Below, piece by piece: positions 1-12,137 of a stretch of 64,000 nt of DNA; position 1 is the stretch's first letter; every line of letters begins with the position of its first letter. The position numbers were made by a program, and so were the translations under genes. The stretch is taken from the NCBI GenBank assembly GCA_039583875.1, contig CM077162.1:168163220-168227219 (forward strand), in the 5' to 3' direction. The stretch is from Platanthera guangdongensis. Taxonomy: Eukaryota > Streptophyta > Magnoliopsida > Asparagales > Orchidaceae. The notes under the pieces were generated by a model. It was not told the DNA's origin and searched no databases. It saw nothing but the letters and a program-made list of their open reading frames with translations.

Positions 1-1072
1 TACAAGTTCATAAGAACGAATATAAAAACATAAAAATCCTAAATCTAAACCATTATAAGTAGTGTGATAAGAAAAATGGCTATAACAATGACTAGTAATT
101 TTGATAAAATTTAAAGTAAATCAAAGCATTTTTGTCATTTTAAAGTACAAATTCCACAAATCTAACTCATACACGCACACACCCCATACAAAAATGAAAA
201 CAAAGATACATAAGATTGATGAAAAGGAGGCATTCAGAGACATTCCAAAGCATTGTAAGGATGAAAATCCTAATGATTTTATTAACAAAGAAGTTGATTA
301 CAAAAGCTTAAACAAACTTAAAAAGGAGGGGGGAGATTATCCTTACATAGTACTAAAACAACCCCTAGCAGCAGCCCTTAACACCAAAATGGTTCAAAAT
401 TCGGAACTCAAACATCATACATCAAGGGCCTATTTATAGCCAAAAAAATCAGATTACACGCCCTCGATCACGGGCGTGTAGGGGGGGCTTGTCAGCACTG
501 TTGATGAAGTGATGTCGAGCATTCAATGCTTGTTGACTTCGGGGCGGTCCACGTGGAAGTCACGCCCATGTCTCTGTCGACACGAGTGTGTCGGAGGGTG
601 TGTACATCAGGTGTATCTGGGGACGAGTTGCGTCAAAAGTTACCGGCGACGTCTTGTTAGTCCAGGTGGAGGCGTACATGCCCGTGTCACATCTTGACAC
701 GGGCGTGTCGGGTATTGTCGACGATCTTCGGGCGCGGTTCGTCGATCAGGTGACACTGGCCTCGGTCATGGCCGTGTCATATTTGACATGGGCATGTCTG
801 AGGGCGTGTCCAGCAATTATTCGGCTTTGGCTGATTTTTGTTTGAATCCAAGTCACACACCCATATGACGGCCATGTACTGAAGTACACGGGCGTGTACT
901 TGGCAAATTTTGACATTTTCTTAAAAATTTCAGAAAAATAAAATAAACTTAAGTTAGAATAAAATTTATAAAAAAGGAGCACTTTATTGAACAAAATTAA
1001 CTAAAAATAACAGAAATGAACTAAGACGGCTTAATTAATGTACATAAAAATACGTATATTTACAACTCATCA
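1..1072 (-). repeat. Element X: 3' LTR, left copy, cut by the window edge
   Basis: Bases 1-1057 match 57411-58460 in the same orientation with roughly 7 percent difference by eye, so they are two copies of one LTR. The internal side ends ...CATCA at 1072, and the other LTR copy begins TGATG at 55368, which gives matching TGATG/CATCA termini. On the minus strand the sequence just before the LTR is purine-rich, as expected of a polypurine tract. A minus-strand TATAAATA lies at 431-438. The stretch 462-900, upstream of that TATA on the minus strand, is an array of GACACGGGCGTGTC-like dyads and TCGACGA words. The rest of this LTR lies left of the window. Confidence 0.8.
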
Positions 1073-2982
1073 AATACCTCCGTACTTAAGCTTTTGTTAT
1101 TCCAGAGCAAAAGTTGGAGATGTACTTATAAGTAATTAAAAGAAATCCTAAGTTTAGCTACCGCTTGAATTAATTAAAAGAGAGATCAAAGTATTTATCA
1201 GGGGTATAAGAGTTAAGTTCTAAATCATGAAATTGATTTAAATAAAGGAAAAGTTTTGGCCAGAAAGACTTTTTGAAGTAGCCAAAGTGCAAACAAAAAT
1301 TATAATCGTTAGCTAACAAAAATAGATTGGAATTATAGGAAATTTAGCTTAAGAGTTTAAAAAAAATAATGCAATTTAAAAATTTTGATCTCAAAAAGAT
1401 TTTATATTAAGTCTAGAATCATTAAGATGGCTAAGTGGATTGTTTTTATTTATGAAGAGGGCTTTGGAGGAGGTGAGGTATATATATATATTATTATTTT
1501 TTCAAACCTCAAATTTAAATTTTTTTTTAATATGGATGTTTAGGAAAACGAAGTCTTATTTTCCATCACATACAATAGTAAATTTTTTGTACAACTTCAT
1601 TTAACCCAATGCATATGTATAGGAATAATGAATTTTATCCTCTTACTCTGTGACATATAATCTTTTCAATTATTGGATGCATATGTTTACGGAACGAAAT
1701 CTTATTCCCATTTACATATGTTCTTTTAAGGATAAAATATGGGGAGATGGGTTGTTTCAAAAAACTAGATTTTAATAAAAATAACTTTTAGGGCAACCTT
1801 TATAAATTAAACGTTCATGTGTCTCTAAAAAGCTTGAAGTAGAAATAATTGAAGTCTATAGTTGTTTTTTTTTCTAACATAATATACATGCCTCTATTTT
1901 AGATAAATTGGAAGTAGTGCCTAAAACAAGTCCCCAATCATAAGAACAAAGCATAAAGAATTATTTAAAACTTAACCCCGGATATTTAAATCTATCAATC
2001 TCTAATTAGTAAACGGATAGTAAACAAAAAATTAATGAAATTCGCATATAAATAAACTCGCAACAAAATTTTTGAAGAGCAAAAAAGGTTAAGAATGGAA
2101 TATTTGATTTATTTGATTCATAAAATTTTTGGGATTTTTAGAGTTTTCATCATTTTTTGTGTTTTCAATTTATTATCTTTTTTTGGAATTTTTGTTTTGT
2201 TTTACTCTTTTTTTGAATTTTTGACTTATTATCTTTTTTGTGTGTTTTTTGTTTAATTTTGTTATTATATACAAACGAAAATTAACAATAAGATATATAC
2301 ATATATATTGTTTTTTTCTTTTTAAATTTTTTTTGTATTTTTGGTTTTTATAAGCACATATTTACAAAATAAGGAAAGAGAGAAAAGTTATTTACCAAGA
2401 AGAGAAAGAAAGGAATAGGAGAAAGAAAGAAACAACTATTTACAAAAATATTTACCGAACATTATTTACAAAATAAAACAAAATATGTTTTTGAATTTTT
2501 GTTTTATAAGTTTTTTTGGAATTTTTTTTTTATAATTCTTTTGAATTTTTTTTGTTTTATAATTTTTTTGGAATTTTTGTTTTATGATAAAAAAAAGAAA
2601 TTTTTTTTTGGTATTTTTATTTTAAAAAATTTTTGTTTGGTTTTGTTTTTATATTTTTTTGTATATTTTAAATTTTTGGAGTGCAGAAAGTAGAAGTGCA
2701 GAAAATAAAGCGAGAAAACACCCTCATACTTAAGTCCAGCATTGTCCGCAATGTTGCAACGTAAGTATGCAGAACAAAAGGAAAATGTAATATATATAAA
2801 GAAAATAAGGGGAGGGGGGTAGAGGCTTCTCTAAAAGGAGGTTGGGGAGGCCCAGGTTAGGAACCATGCATTATTAAGAAAAAATATCAAGGAAAAAGTA
2901 AAGAAATAGCGAAAAAGATAAACATGGGGTGCCTCACAGGAGCGCTTTGTTTATAGTCGTGTAGCTTGACTATGGTGGCGGT
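1073..2982 (-). other. Element X: noncoding region between pol and the 3' LTR
   Basis: About 1.9 kb between the integrase stop and the 3' LTR of X. Purine-rich minus-strand sequence at roughly 1073-1095 is the likely polypurine tract. The middle (about 1490-2680) is extremely AT-rich with long T runs and no convincing ORF. Near 2920-2950 the minus strand has a short GC-richer GCGCT...GAGGCACCCC block, resembling sequence I recall just after pol in Athila elements (from memory). Some Athila relatives carry an env-like gene here; I see none. Confidence 0.6.
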
Positions 2983-3099
2983 TTATATGTCGAGGAGGGT
3001 TATGGATTTGATATTACCGCCCCCAGGATCGCCTGCTATATATAATTTTAGGCGATGACCATTCACTTTAAACGAGCCTTTTCCGGGTGGGAGACGAGT
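2983..3099 (-). pseudogene. Element X: end of integrase, separated by insertion of element A
   Basis: Minus-strand reading gives GKGSFKVNGHRLKLYIAGD, the conserved tail of Athila-type integrases (a 'FKVNGxRLKxY' motif), ending in TAA at 2983-2985. It continues the reading of 23740 onward once element A and one CGAGT target copy are set aside. It is therefore the last ~38 codons of X pol and not an independent gene. Confidence 0.75.
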
Positions 3100-5434
3100 T
3101 GTAACAGCCCAAATTTCAAAATGGGAAACTTTTGGGTGATACGGCCTGGGACACGGGCATGTCCCAGGGCGTGTTCTGCTCGGGTATGGAGACGAGAGAG
3201 TTCGACGACAATGCGTTCGACGAAGTGTTCGGGAGGGACATGCCCTGTGACACGGGCATGACCTAGGGCGTGTCCTCCTTTATGTCGACACTCGAGTCTT
3301 TGGTCGACGAAAGTGGTCGACAGAGGGAACATGCCTTTGACATGGGCATGTACCATCTGACACGGGCGTGTCACAGGGTGTATCCCCCTCTAGTCGACGA
3401 AATGAGCTCGACGATCATCGAGTGCATCACACGCCATGTGACATGGGCGTGTCTGGGCTGACACGGGCATGTACCCTGGTCGTGACCTGTTTCGGGATAA
3501 GGTGTCTTGTGCACCGCTTAGAGTACACGGCCTGTGACACGGGCATGTCACAGGGCGTGTCAGACCTGAAAAGTGATTTTTCGGCTTTTTCGTGGCCATC
3601 CATATTCATCAGCTGGGATCTAACAGCTGAGAGTCCTCCATGCTTCCTTAGGGCCGAAAACTGAGAAAGAATTCTCATTATGTTTATTGCCTTCATCTTT
3701 CTAAAAACTTAGAAAGAGAAAAGGAGAGGAAGAAGGACGAGGAGGAAGTGTAGCTGATCTCTGGTGGAGCTTGAGAGTGTCAAGCTGAGGTCCGAGTCCA
3801 TCTTTGTGGAGGAAAAGTTGTTGCGGTTCTTTCTAGCCAGCTAGGAGCTCTTGGCACCGAAGCGGTCTTCAAGAGTAATGAATTTTCTTCCTAGCCATGT
3901 GAAGGCTTCCATTTTGGCATATGCATATGATTCTCCTACCAAAGGGTGGCTGATTATGGGAGTCTTTTGGGTTGATTCATGGAATCCCCACTCATATAGA
4001 TCCAGAAATGGAGTACGGTATAGTAATGTTGTATGAAGCCCATCTGGACAGGTTGTTCTGGATTGGTGATGTTGCATACGTACCGGAGAAGACTCCGTGA
4101 TAAACGTGTAGTTTAGGAGTCGATGGGTTAACCCTGTGAAAGTTAGTAGCAGGAAGTACTGGAGTGATAGTCCAGGAAAATACCCTTGTGATGCTTGTGA
4201 TGCCTATGTTATTGGGTTGTACCGGTGGAAGGAAGTGGCAGGAAGTACTGGATTGGCGGTCCAGGAAATACCCTTTGTAATGCTTGATTTTCATGGCTAG
4301 ACCTGTGAAAGGAAGTAGTAGGAAGTACTGGTGTGGTAAGCCATGGAAATACCCTTGACATTTGTGATAATTATGGGGTCATACCTGCGAAGAGAGTAGC
4401 AGGAAGTACTGGTGTGCCCAGAAAAGACCTACTGATGTGTGAGATGAAATGGGTGTAAGAGTAAGTACTGGTGTGCCCAGGAAAGCACCCAGGCTTAAAT
4501 GCTAGAACAGGATCGGTGAAACTGACCCGCACCTTTATTTAGCCGCGAGTACACTGCGCTCAGTGATGACAAGGCGATTTGAGCAACGCGGGGTAGATGA
4601 TCTGACATGCCTAATGTCTGTCTGACATGAGACCAGAAAGTGCGGTCTGTTCGAACGCATAGCGAGATTCTTAGGCCTACGCGCCATGATACAATGGGGG
4701 GCTACGGGTCAATCTCGGTTCACTAAGACTATAATCTCTGGATTTACCGTTGGGTTGCGACCCTGATACAGTTGTGGGCAACTGGTTCACCGGTACACTA
4801 AGAATTTGCCCTAACTGTATGGACTATCAGGCCACGTGGGTGACTGTTATGATGGAATGTATGTGCGTGAGAGCACAATGTATGAATATAAATCTGCATG
4901 TGAAATGTTATGCCTATAGGGAAGAAATACCATGGCCCCGGGAAAGGGGTAGGGTCGTTGAAAAATTGGTCAGCTGAATGCTGACCGTTGCCTTGTTTAC
5001 CACTGTTAGGTGGAATGTCCTTGCATAGGTGCTGGAGAACCAAGCGGGACACGTAAAGGCTGAAGGCCCTGCTGTTGCTGTCGCTATCGATAGCACTTGA
5101 AGGCGAAGGAAATGCTGTGTTTTATTTATCCGTGGCCGACCTGCGCGCCAATGTTGAGGCCACTATTGTGAAATCCCTATAAGGCCATAAGGCCAACTGT
5201 TTGTATTTGTAAAACATTCCTATGTTATATCTAAATGTGGAGCTTTTATATGTTGGACATTCAGGTGTGGAGTTCAAGTTTAGTGTTTAGGCTTCCGCTA
5301 GAATGCAATGTGTTAGGGTGCGCTGCGCTACTATGGTATCATCCCGTAACCTCACCGCCTATTTTGTGGTATATGCTATGGGGCCCCGGCCAAACCTTCT
5401 AGTATATACTATGTAAACGGATGGGGTTGTTACA
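3100..5434 (+). repeat. Element A: 5' LTR
   Basis: Begins TGTAACAGCC and ends TTACA, 2335 bp, paired with 21372-23734. Two substructures stand out. Bases 3120-3560 hold an array of cACGGGCGTGTc-type dyads mixed with GTCGACGA words. Bases about 4135-4490 hold five or so degenerate units each containing GGAAGTACTGG followed by CCAGGAAAnACCC. Both recur in the right LTR. ORFs over the first array are by-products of the repeats. Confidence 0.92.
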
Positions 5435-5438
5435 TTTT

Positions 5439-5450
5439 TGGTATCAGAGC
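5439..5450 (+). other. Element A: primer binding site (initiator tRNA-Met type)
   Basis: TGGTATCAGAGC starts 4 bases after the LTR end. This is the usual plant primer site complementary to the 3' end of initiator tRNA-Met, where minus-strand DNA synthesis starts. The 163 bases 5430-5592 (LTR tail, this site and leader) occur again at 16963-17125, on the other side of element B, where the first G of the site is mutated. Confidence 0.9.
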
Positions 5451-5592
5451 TGTCTCGATCTTTCCCTTTCGAACTCGTGGTTGAATACTTTTGTGGGGTG
5501 GCAAGCACGTGTCCGTGCAAATCGTGTTAACACGATTTAACTCTTGAATGTCCACTTTGGAATGCATGCAAAGCCACTTTTTTGGGGAACCT

Positions 5593-7125
5593 TGTTGGAA
5601 CACCCTATTAATAATTTGGGTCAGGATCGCTATGTCTCTAGGAAGCTTTGCTTGACCTCCTGTATAGCTTAATAGGTCAATTAGAATTGAGTCTAAGGGT
5701 TAGAAATCTAGGTTTGGAAGCTTCCCTGAAGACCAAGATTTTGTGTTTGGAGACTAAGTCATGTCGTCGAGCTCAGCACGACGATTCGTCGAACTCCGAT
5801 CGACGATCGTCTAGCTCAACCTCGACAGATTGTCGATCTCCGTTCGACGATCGCTGAGCTCAACTTCATTATATCGTCGAACCCCATTCGACGATCGGTG
5901 AGCTCAGGTCGACGATTTTGACTCCGCTTTAGATCTTTATCTCTGAGCTCAGTTCGACGATCTTTGAGCTCAGATCGATGATATTTTTGCTGCTGTATAT
6001 TTCTAGATCGCTGAGCTCAGCTCGACGATAGCAGAGCTCAGTTCGACGATTTCAGATATCTTCCAGGATGTTTCTACATTCAAATTCAAATCAGTTAGGA
6101 GTTATTCTGCAATTAATTCAGAGATTTGCTAGCCGTTTTCATTCAATTCTGGACCAAGTTTCAAGGGATTTTTCAAGGAATATATCTGTGGACTTTCCTC
6201 CAGAAGAGATTATGCAATTAAGGTTGCAATTAATGCAGGCCAACGGCTATACTTGACAGAGAATGTTATTTTACTCTATATCAGAGAATAAGAGACAGGA
6301 TTTTTGAATCTCTCAATAGAACACACACAATACAGAGAGAGGATACAGATTACAGAGATACATTCAAAAAAATCTTCTGTCACAAAAGAATTCTAAAGAA
6401 CACACATCCAAGGAGATCAAGCCTTCCCAAATCTTTAGATCTCCTTAGTCTTCAAAGTGTTCAAGGCCAACATATTTCCAGACTCCAGACATTCAACATT
6501 TCAGCTATTGCTGAAATCATCTTTTACTGGAGTTCAATCTTTGAAGGCCTATCACCCTCTGCAAAGCTTTTTCTTCCTGAAGATCTCAAGGATTCAGGGG
6601 GAGCTTTGACATCAACAATCCACATAGTCTTCTCAGTTGTTTGAGAAAGAGAAGATTTCCATCACTCTTTCACCCCCACTCTGTAAAGGGTTTCTCAAAC
6701 TCCCTTCAAAAGTTTGAGCTTGGTTTTTGAGCACCCTGTCAAAAGCTCATTGGTGGCAAGACACCTGATCAAAAAATCTGCTTTGGTTTTTGAGCACCTT
6801 ATCAAAAGCTCATTGGTGCCCAGGACACCTGATCAACTCATCCTGTAGTGGATTCCTACCTAGGGTGGTAGAAGAGTGGATGTACCCAAGTTTGGGGAAC
6901 CACTATATTTCCTTGTGTCTTTTGGTTTTGCTTGCTTTCATTTTTGTTTCTGGCCTTGATTTCTCTGTGATTAGCTTTTGTTTAGCTTAGTACTGTGATT
7001 AGTTTTATTTCTGCTACCCTGCTTACACATATTACAACAACTGTTGTAAAAAAGTTTAAAAGCTCCATATACCCTATTCACCCCCCCCCCCCCTCTAGAG
7101 TATATCAGATCTAGCTGCTCTTTCA
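5593..7125 (+). repeat. Element B: 5' LTR
   Basis: TGTTGG...TTCA, 1533 bp. Bases 5760-6055 form an array of GAGCTCAG-TCGACGAT words in both orientations. Near the 3' end are a block reading GTGGATGTACCCA...TTGGGGAACCACTATA (about 6876-6907) and a poly-C run followed by TCTAGAG (7078-7100). Both are shared with the LTRs of C and D, which places them in the same broad lineage. ORFs at 5648, 6068 and 6790 are not credible genes. Confidence 0.92.
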
Positions 7126-7127
7126 AT

Positions 7128-7140
7128 TGGTATCAGAGCC
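7128..7140 (+). other. Element B: primer binding site
   Basis: TGGTATCAGAGCC two bases after the LTR, complementary in type to initiator tRNA-Met. Confidence 0.93.
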
Positions 7141-7285
7141 AGGTTGGTTAAAAATACCACATCTTTCAGGTTGGTTAAACATACCATACCTGATTGGTTG
7201 TACAGGCTAACACCTGAACCCAAAGATCCCAAACTAGATCTATTTTTCTTTGGTATTTTATTATTAGATTTTGTTTTCACAAATC

Positions 7286-8518
7286 ATGGCCCAAAACAAA
7301 GATTATGCCAGCACCAGACCTCCAGTGTGCAATCTATCCAAATTTGCACTTTGGAAAGCAAGGATTAGACTTTACATGAATTCTATTGACGAAGATATTT
7401 TTAATTCTGTGTTGACAGTATGTCCAAGTCCCCTAGAGAATTCCAGTACAAATGCTGTTCCACCTCCATCAGGAACAGATGCTGAGATCAAGAGATGGAA
7501 GGTAGCTGATGCTAAGGCTATGAACATCCTAGCCCAGACAATGTCAGATGACATATTTCAAAATGTAGCTGAATGTAATTTAGCCAAGGAAATTTGGGAC
7601 AAACTCTCAGAAATAGTCTCAGGCTCAGCTGATGAGAGAAAGGATAGAAGATCCCATCTCATCTCTCAATATGAGAATTTCAAAAAGGGAGAAACTGAGT
7701 CAGTGGGAGACATGTACAACAGACTAAGTCTAATTGTCAGTGAACTCTGGACATTAGACAAAGAGATCTCTCTAACTGAACTTAATGACAAGATCCTAAT
7801 GTGCTTCCCCAGCACTTGGGATTCAAGAATTTGGAAAATTAAGGATGCCAGAAGTCTAAATGAGATCACCACTGAAGCTCTATTGGGTAAGCTCAAATCT
7901 TATGAGCTACTCATCAAACATAGAGAGGAAGAATAGAAGGCTGCCTCACCAGCCACAAGAAAATAGAAGACCATAGCTTTCAAGGCAACTGAAGATCTGC
8001 CTGAAGATAAAGCCACAGGAAATGATGAACTACTCAGTCTGCTGGCCAAAAGATTCTACAAAATGGCCAGAAAGGACTTCAGAAGAAGATCATACAAGGA
8101 GCAGGATAAGCCAAGGTATGACAAGTCCATTAGTAATAATAAATACATTATTTGCTTTGGTTGCAGGAAACCAGGGCACATAGTTCCTGACTGTCCAGAG
8201 AACAAGAACAAGGACAGAAGGGACAGAAAAGAAAGAAGAAAGGAAAAAGACTCCAAAAGGAATGGCAATGACAAACCTTCTTCAAGCAAAAACAAGCATA
8301 CAAGAAATGGGTTTGTTGCTGAATCCTGGAGTGAGACAGAAGAGGAGTCAGAAGCCTCATCCAGCTCCAGTGATGATGAGGATGATGCAGAAGAAAAGGA
8401 GTTCTGCATGATGGCAATCAATGCATCACAGCATAATTCAGAGGAAGAGGAGTCAGAGTCAGACTCAGAGACTCAACCTGAAGAAGATCAGGTAAAGACC
8501 TATCCAACATCTAACTAG
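7286..8518 (+). pseudogene. gag: Element B: gag (copia-type Gag with zinc knuckle)
   Basis: Capsid-like Gag. The start is the ATG at 7286 (MAQNKDYAS), also present in D at 29798; the longer TTG-initiated reading is not supported. Residues about 90-220 match the copia-type gag domain (IWDKL...DRRSHLISQYENF...LNDKILMCF). A CCHC knuckle CFGCRKPGHIVPDC is encoded at 8153-8194 and is followed by a Ser/Glu-rich acidic tail. In-frame TAG codons at 7934-7936 and 7964-7966 break it. Gag ends at TAG 8516-8518 in the same frame as pol. The stretch 8492-8518 looks like the collapsed remnant of an intron-like segment present in C and D: CAG|GTAAAG at the left, CTAAC then AG at the right, only 27 bases. 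Confidence 0.85.
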
Positions 8519-11500
8519 CAATGGTATTTGGATAGTGGGTGCTCTAAGCACATGACAGGGAATAAGGACAACCTCACATCCTTTAGAGCCAAGCTTGGAC
8601 CCAAAGTTATCTTTGGTGATTCAAACTTTGGACAAACTAAAGGATATGGTGCAGTCCAGATTGGTTCAGTAACTTTCAAGAAGGTAGCTTATGTGGAAGG
8701 ACTGAAGCACAACCTAATCAGCATCAGTCAACTGTGTGATGAAGGCTATCAGGTGACCTTCAGCAAAGCCTTATGCAAAATCAAGTCAGAGGACAACACA
8801 ACTGTGTTGACAGGTAAAAGGAAAGGTAACATCTATCTAGTAGATTTTCTTTCAACTGATGTAGATATCTGCTTGTTTAACTCTGTCTGTAGACCAAATA
8901 TCTTATGGCATAAGAGATTAGGACACTTAAACCTTAGAACTATTGCTAGGCTATCCAAGGATAACCTTGTTAGAGGACTACCTTCTGGCCCCTACAAGAA
9001 GGAAGGACTCTGCAGGGCTTGTCAATTAGGTAAGCAAACTAAAAACAGCTTTAAGTCACTTAATAAGAGTGATTCACCTAGGATATTGTATCTGTTACAC
9101 ATGGATCTTTTTGGACCCATCTCAGTACAAAGCCTAGGAGGGAAATCCTACACTTTAGTAGTTGTAGATGACTTCTCTAGATTCACTTGGGTGTTCTTTC
9201 TAAGGAAGAAGTCTGATAACTTTAAGTGTCTGACAGAGTTTCTCAAATGTATACAGATTGAGTTCAATACTCACATTGCCCTGATCAGAAGTGATCATGC
9301 GACAGAGTTTGATTCTCTTCTTATGTAAGAGTTCTGTCAGAGTGAAGGGATCAAACATACTTTCTCAGCTCCTAGAACTCCTCAATAAAATGGGGTAGCT
9401 GAAAGGAAAAATAGAACCCTTATTGAATCTGCCACTACATTGTTGTCAGATGCTCATCTACCTCTATCCTTCTGGGCAGAGGCAGTGAACACCTCCAACT
9501 ATGTGCTGAACAGAAGTCTGATACATAAACTAAAGGGAAATACTCCCTATGAATTACTCAAAGGGAAGAAACCTAAAGTTGACTATTTTAGAGTCTTTTG
9601 TTGTATTTGCTACATTCACAATAATGACAAGAAATATTTAGCAAAATTTCAAGCCAAAGCTGATGAATGAGTGTTTCTGGGATACTCTATGATCAGCAAG
9701 GCTTATAGGGTCTATAACAAATCATCCTTGAAAATTGAGGAATCTGTTCACATTTTATTTGATGAAACTAACATGCCTTTCAAGGAGAAGAATTCTTCTA
9801 CCATAGAACCTTTGCAGGAACATTCTCTAGTTGAAGACTTAAACAAGTTACAGGTTACTCAAGAGGATGAAAGCAGTGAAGATGAAGGGAATGCTCAACA
9901 CATTGAAGCACAACTTGAAGAGTCAGTTGTTGTACCACAAGAGGAAACAACAACACAGGTTGGTGAATAATCAACACCCACTGTTGATTTAGTAACATCA
10001 AAAGACCATCCAATTTCCCAAATAATTAGAGAAATCTCAGCTGGTGTGCAAACCAGAAATCAGGTCAACCAAAGCCTGTTGCACACCTGCTTCCTATCTC
10101 AAATTGAACCTCAGTCCATTCAAGATGCAGAGCAAGATCCACACTGGATCATTACAATGCAAGAAGAGTTTCATCAATTTGAGAGGAACAAAGTATGGGA
10201 ACTAGTGCCAAATCCTAAGGATCATTCCATTGTTGGAACAAAATGGGTATTCAGAAACAAACTGGATGATCAAGGAGTAATTATAAGGAACAAGGCAAGG
10301 CTAGTTGCTCTGGGATATTCTCAAGAAGAAGGAATCGACTACGACCAGACTTTTGCACCTGTTGCAAGATTAGAAGCCATCAGAATATTTCTAGCTTATG
10401 CAGCTCATAAAGGCTTCAAAGTATATCAGATGGATGTCAAGAGTGCTTTCTTGAATGGAGACATCAAAGAGGAAGTTTATGTCAGACAACCTCCAGGTTT
10501 TATCTCTCCAACTCATCCTGATCATGTTTTTAGACTGAACAAGGCATTATATGGTCTCAAGCAAGCTCCTAGAGCATGGTATGAGACCCTAGCATGCTTT
10601 CTCTTGGAAAATGGTTTTATAAGGGGTAGAGTAGACCAAACTCTTTTCATTAGAACCCATAAGTCCTATACCCTACTAGTACAAATTTATGTATATGATA
10701 TTATTTTTGGTTCTACTGACTCCAAATTGTGCAGAAGGTTTTCCAACCTAATGCATTCTAAATTTGAGATGAGTAGCATGGGTGAGCTATCCTTCTTCCT
10801 AGGATTGCAAGTCAAGCAACATGCTGAAGGCATCTTCATTTCTCAAACCAAGTATGCAAATGAATTGGTTAAGAAATATGGTATGTCTGAGGCATCTTGT
10901 ATGAAAACACCCATGCCTACTAATGCTGTATTGGATGCTGATGAACATGGGAAACCTGTTGATCAGAACACATATAGAGCAATAATTGGCTCTTTACTGT
11001 ATCTTACAGCTAGTAGACCAGATATAATGTTTGTTACATGTATATGTGCTAGGTTCCAAGTAAGCCCTAGAGAGTCACACCAAACTTTAGTAAAGAGGAT
11101 TCTCAGGTATGTTAAAAGTTGTCCAAATCTAGGTCTCTGGTATCCAATGGATTCAGTATTTGATTTAACTGGATTCTCAGATGCTGATTATGCTGGATGC
11201 AGAATTGACAGGAAGAGCACCAGTGGAACTTGTCAGTTCCTTGGTGACAGACTTGTCTCTTGGTTTTGTAAGAAACAAACATCTGTGTCAACTTCAACTG
11301 CTGAAGCTGAATATATGGCTGCAGGCAGTTATTGTTCACAAATTTTGTGGATCCAAAACCAACTCCTAGACTATGGCTACAACTTAGAGAAGTCTAAAAT
11401 CTTTTGTGATAATACAAGTGCTATTTCCATAGCTCAAAATCCAGTCCTCCATAGTAGGACAAAACACATAGAGATTAGGCATCATTTCTTAAGGGATAAT

Positions 11501-11641
11501 GTTGAAAAGAATAAAATTGAATTACAATATATCCCAACTGATCTACAAAGGGGAGATATTTTTACGAAGCCCTTGGATGAAAAGAAACATACCTTCTTCC
11601 TAAATCAGTTAGGAATGTTAGATGGAGGAAGCCTTAAATAA
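8519..11641 (+). pseudogene. pol: Element B: pol (protease, integrase, reverse transcriptase, RNase H)
   Basis: One reading frame, the same as gag, with stops at 9326-9328, 9386-9388, 9668-9670 and 9968-9970. Order: aspartic protease (WYLDSGCSKHMTG, about 8522); GAG-pre-integrase (WHKRLGHLN); integrase with Asp in HMDLFGP, Asp in the IRSDHATEF segment and Glu in AERKNRT; reverse transcriptase ([36 protein letters not shown]); RNase H ([24 protein letters not shown]); tail DIFTKPLDE. The integrase-before-RT order defines Ty1/copia. The RT catalytic box reads YVYD instead of YVDD (codon 10694-10696), so this copy would lack polymerase activity even without the stops. Confidence 0.9.
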
Positions 11642-12137
11642 TATCCAAGATTTTGAAAGCTTACAAATTGACCAATACTAGGCAAACATTCTGATTTTTC
11701 TTAGTGTCTAGAATTTTTCTGATCTCTGAACTGCGCTCGACGATTTGCCCTAAGATCGTCGAACGGCGATCGACGATTTCCAAAAATCGTCGACCTGAGT
11801 TCAGCGCCTCTCAGATAGTATGAACTATCTCTTCCGGTCAACGATCGTCGCACGGCGCTCGACGATTATGTTCTCTGAACGATCGTCGAACGGAGCTCGA
11901 CGCTCTCTAATATCGTCGAACGGAGATCGACGATGTTGAAGTCTCTTCAGATTCCTAAGAAGCCTCGATCGTCGAACTGAGTTCAACGATCTTTCCATTT
12001 CTGCGTCGAACCCTAATATAAAACTCTTTTTTCGCCATCATTCTCTTTTGCGCTTTCGATTTCTCTGCAAAGATTTTTCCTTTCCTCCAAACAGTTCTAC
12101 GCTTGGTCGTTTTGTTTGTTGAGTTTTTGCAGGTACA
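11642..12137 (+). promoter_or_regulatory. Element B: word array and TATA box ahead of the 3' ORF
   Basis: Between pol and the 3' ORF. Bases about 11735-12008 hold roughly a dozen CGATCGTCGAAC / GATCGACGAT words in both orientations, the same vocabulary as the LTR array. TATAAAAC follows at 12017-12024, 114 to 121 bases before the ATG. Just before the ATG is TTGAGTTTTTGCAG|GTACA, a good plant 3' splice-site lookalike. So the 3' ORF could be served by an internal promoter, by splicing from the LTR transcript, or by both. This is inferred from layout only. Confidence 0.5.

Noticed and set aside
2499..2693. Phe-rich 64-residue ORF
   Set aside because: Translation of T-runs in AT-rich noncoding DNA of X.
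3063..3664. Overlapping ORFs on both strands at the left end of A's LTR (also 21292-21969)
   Set aside because: Present in both LTR copies only because the dyad array lacks stops; no domain and not conserved as protein.
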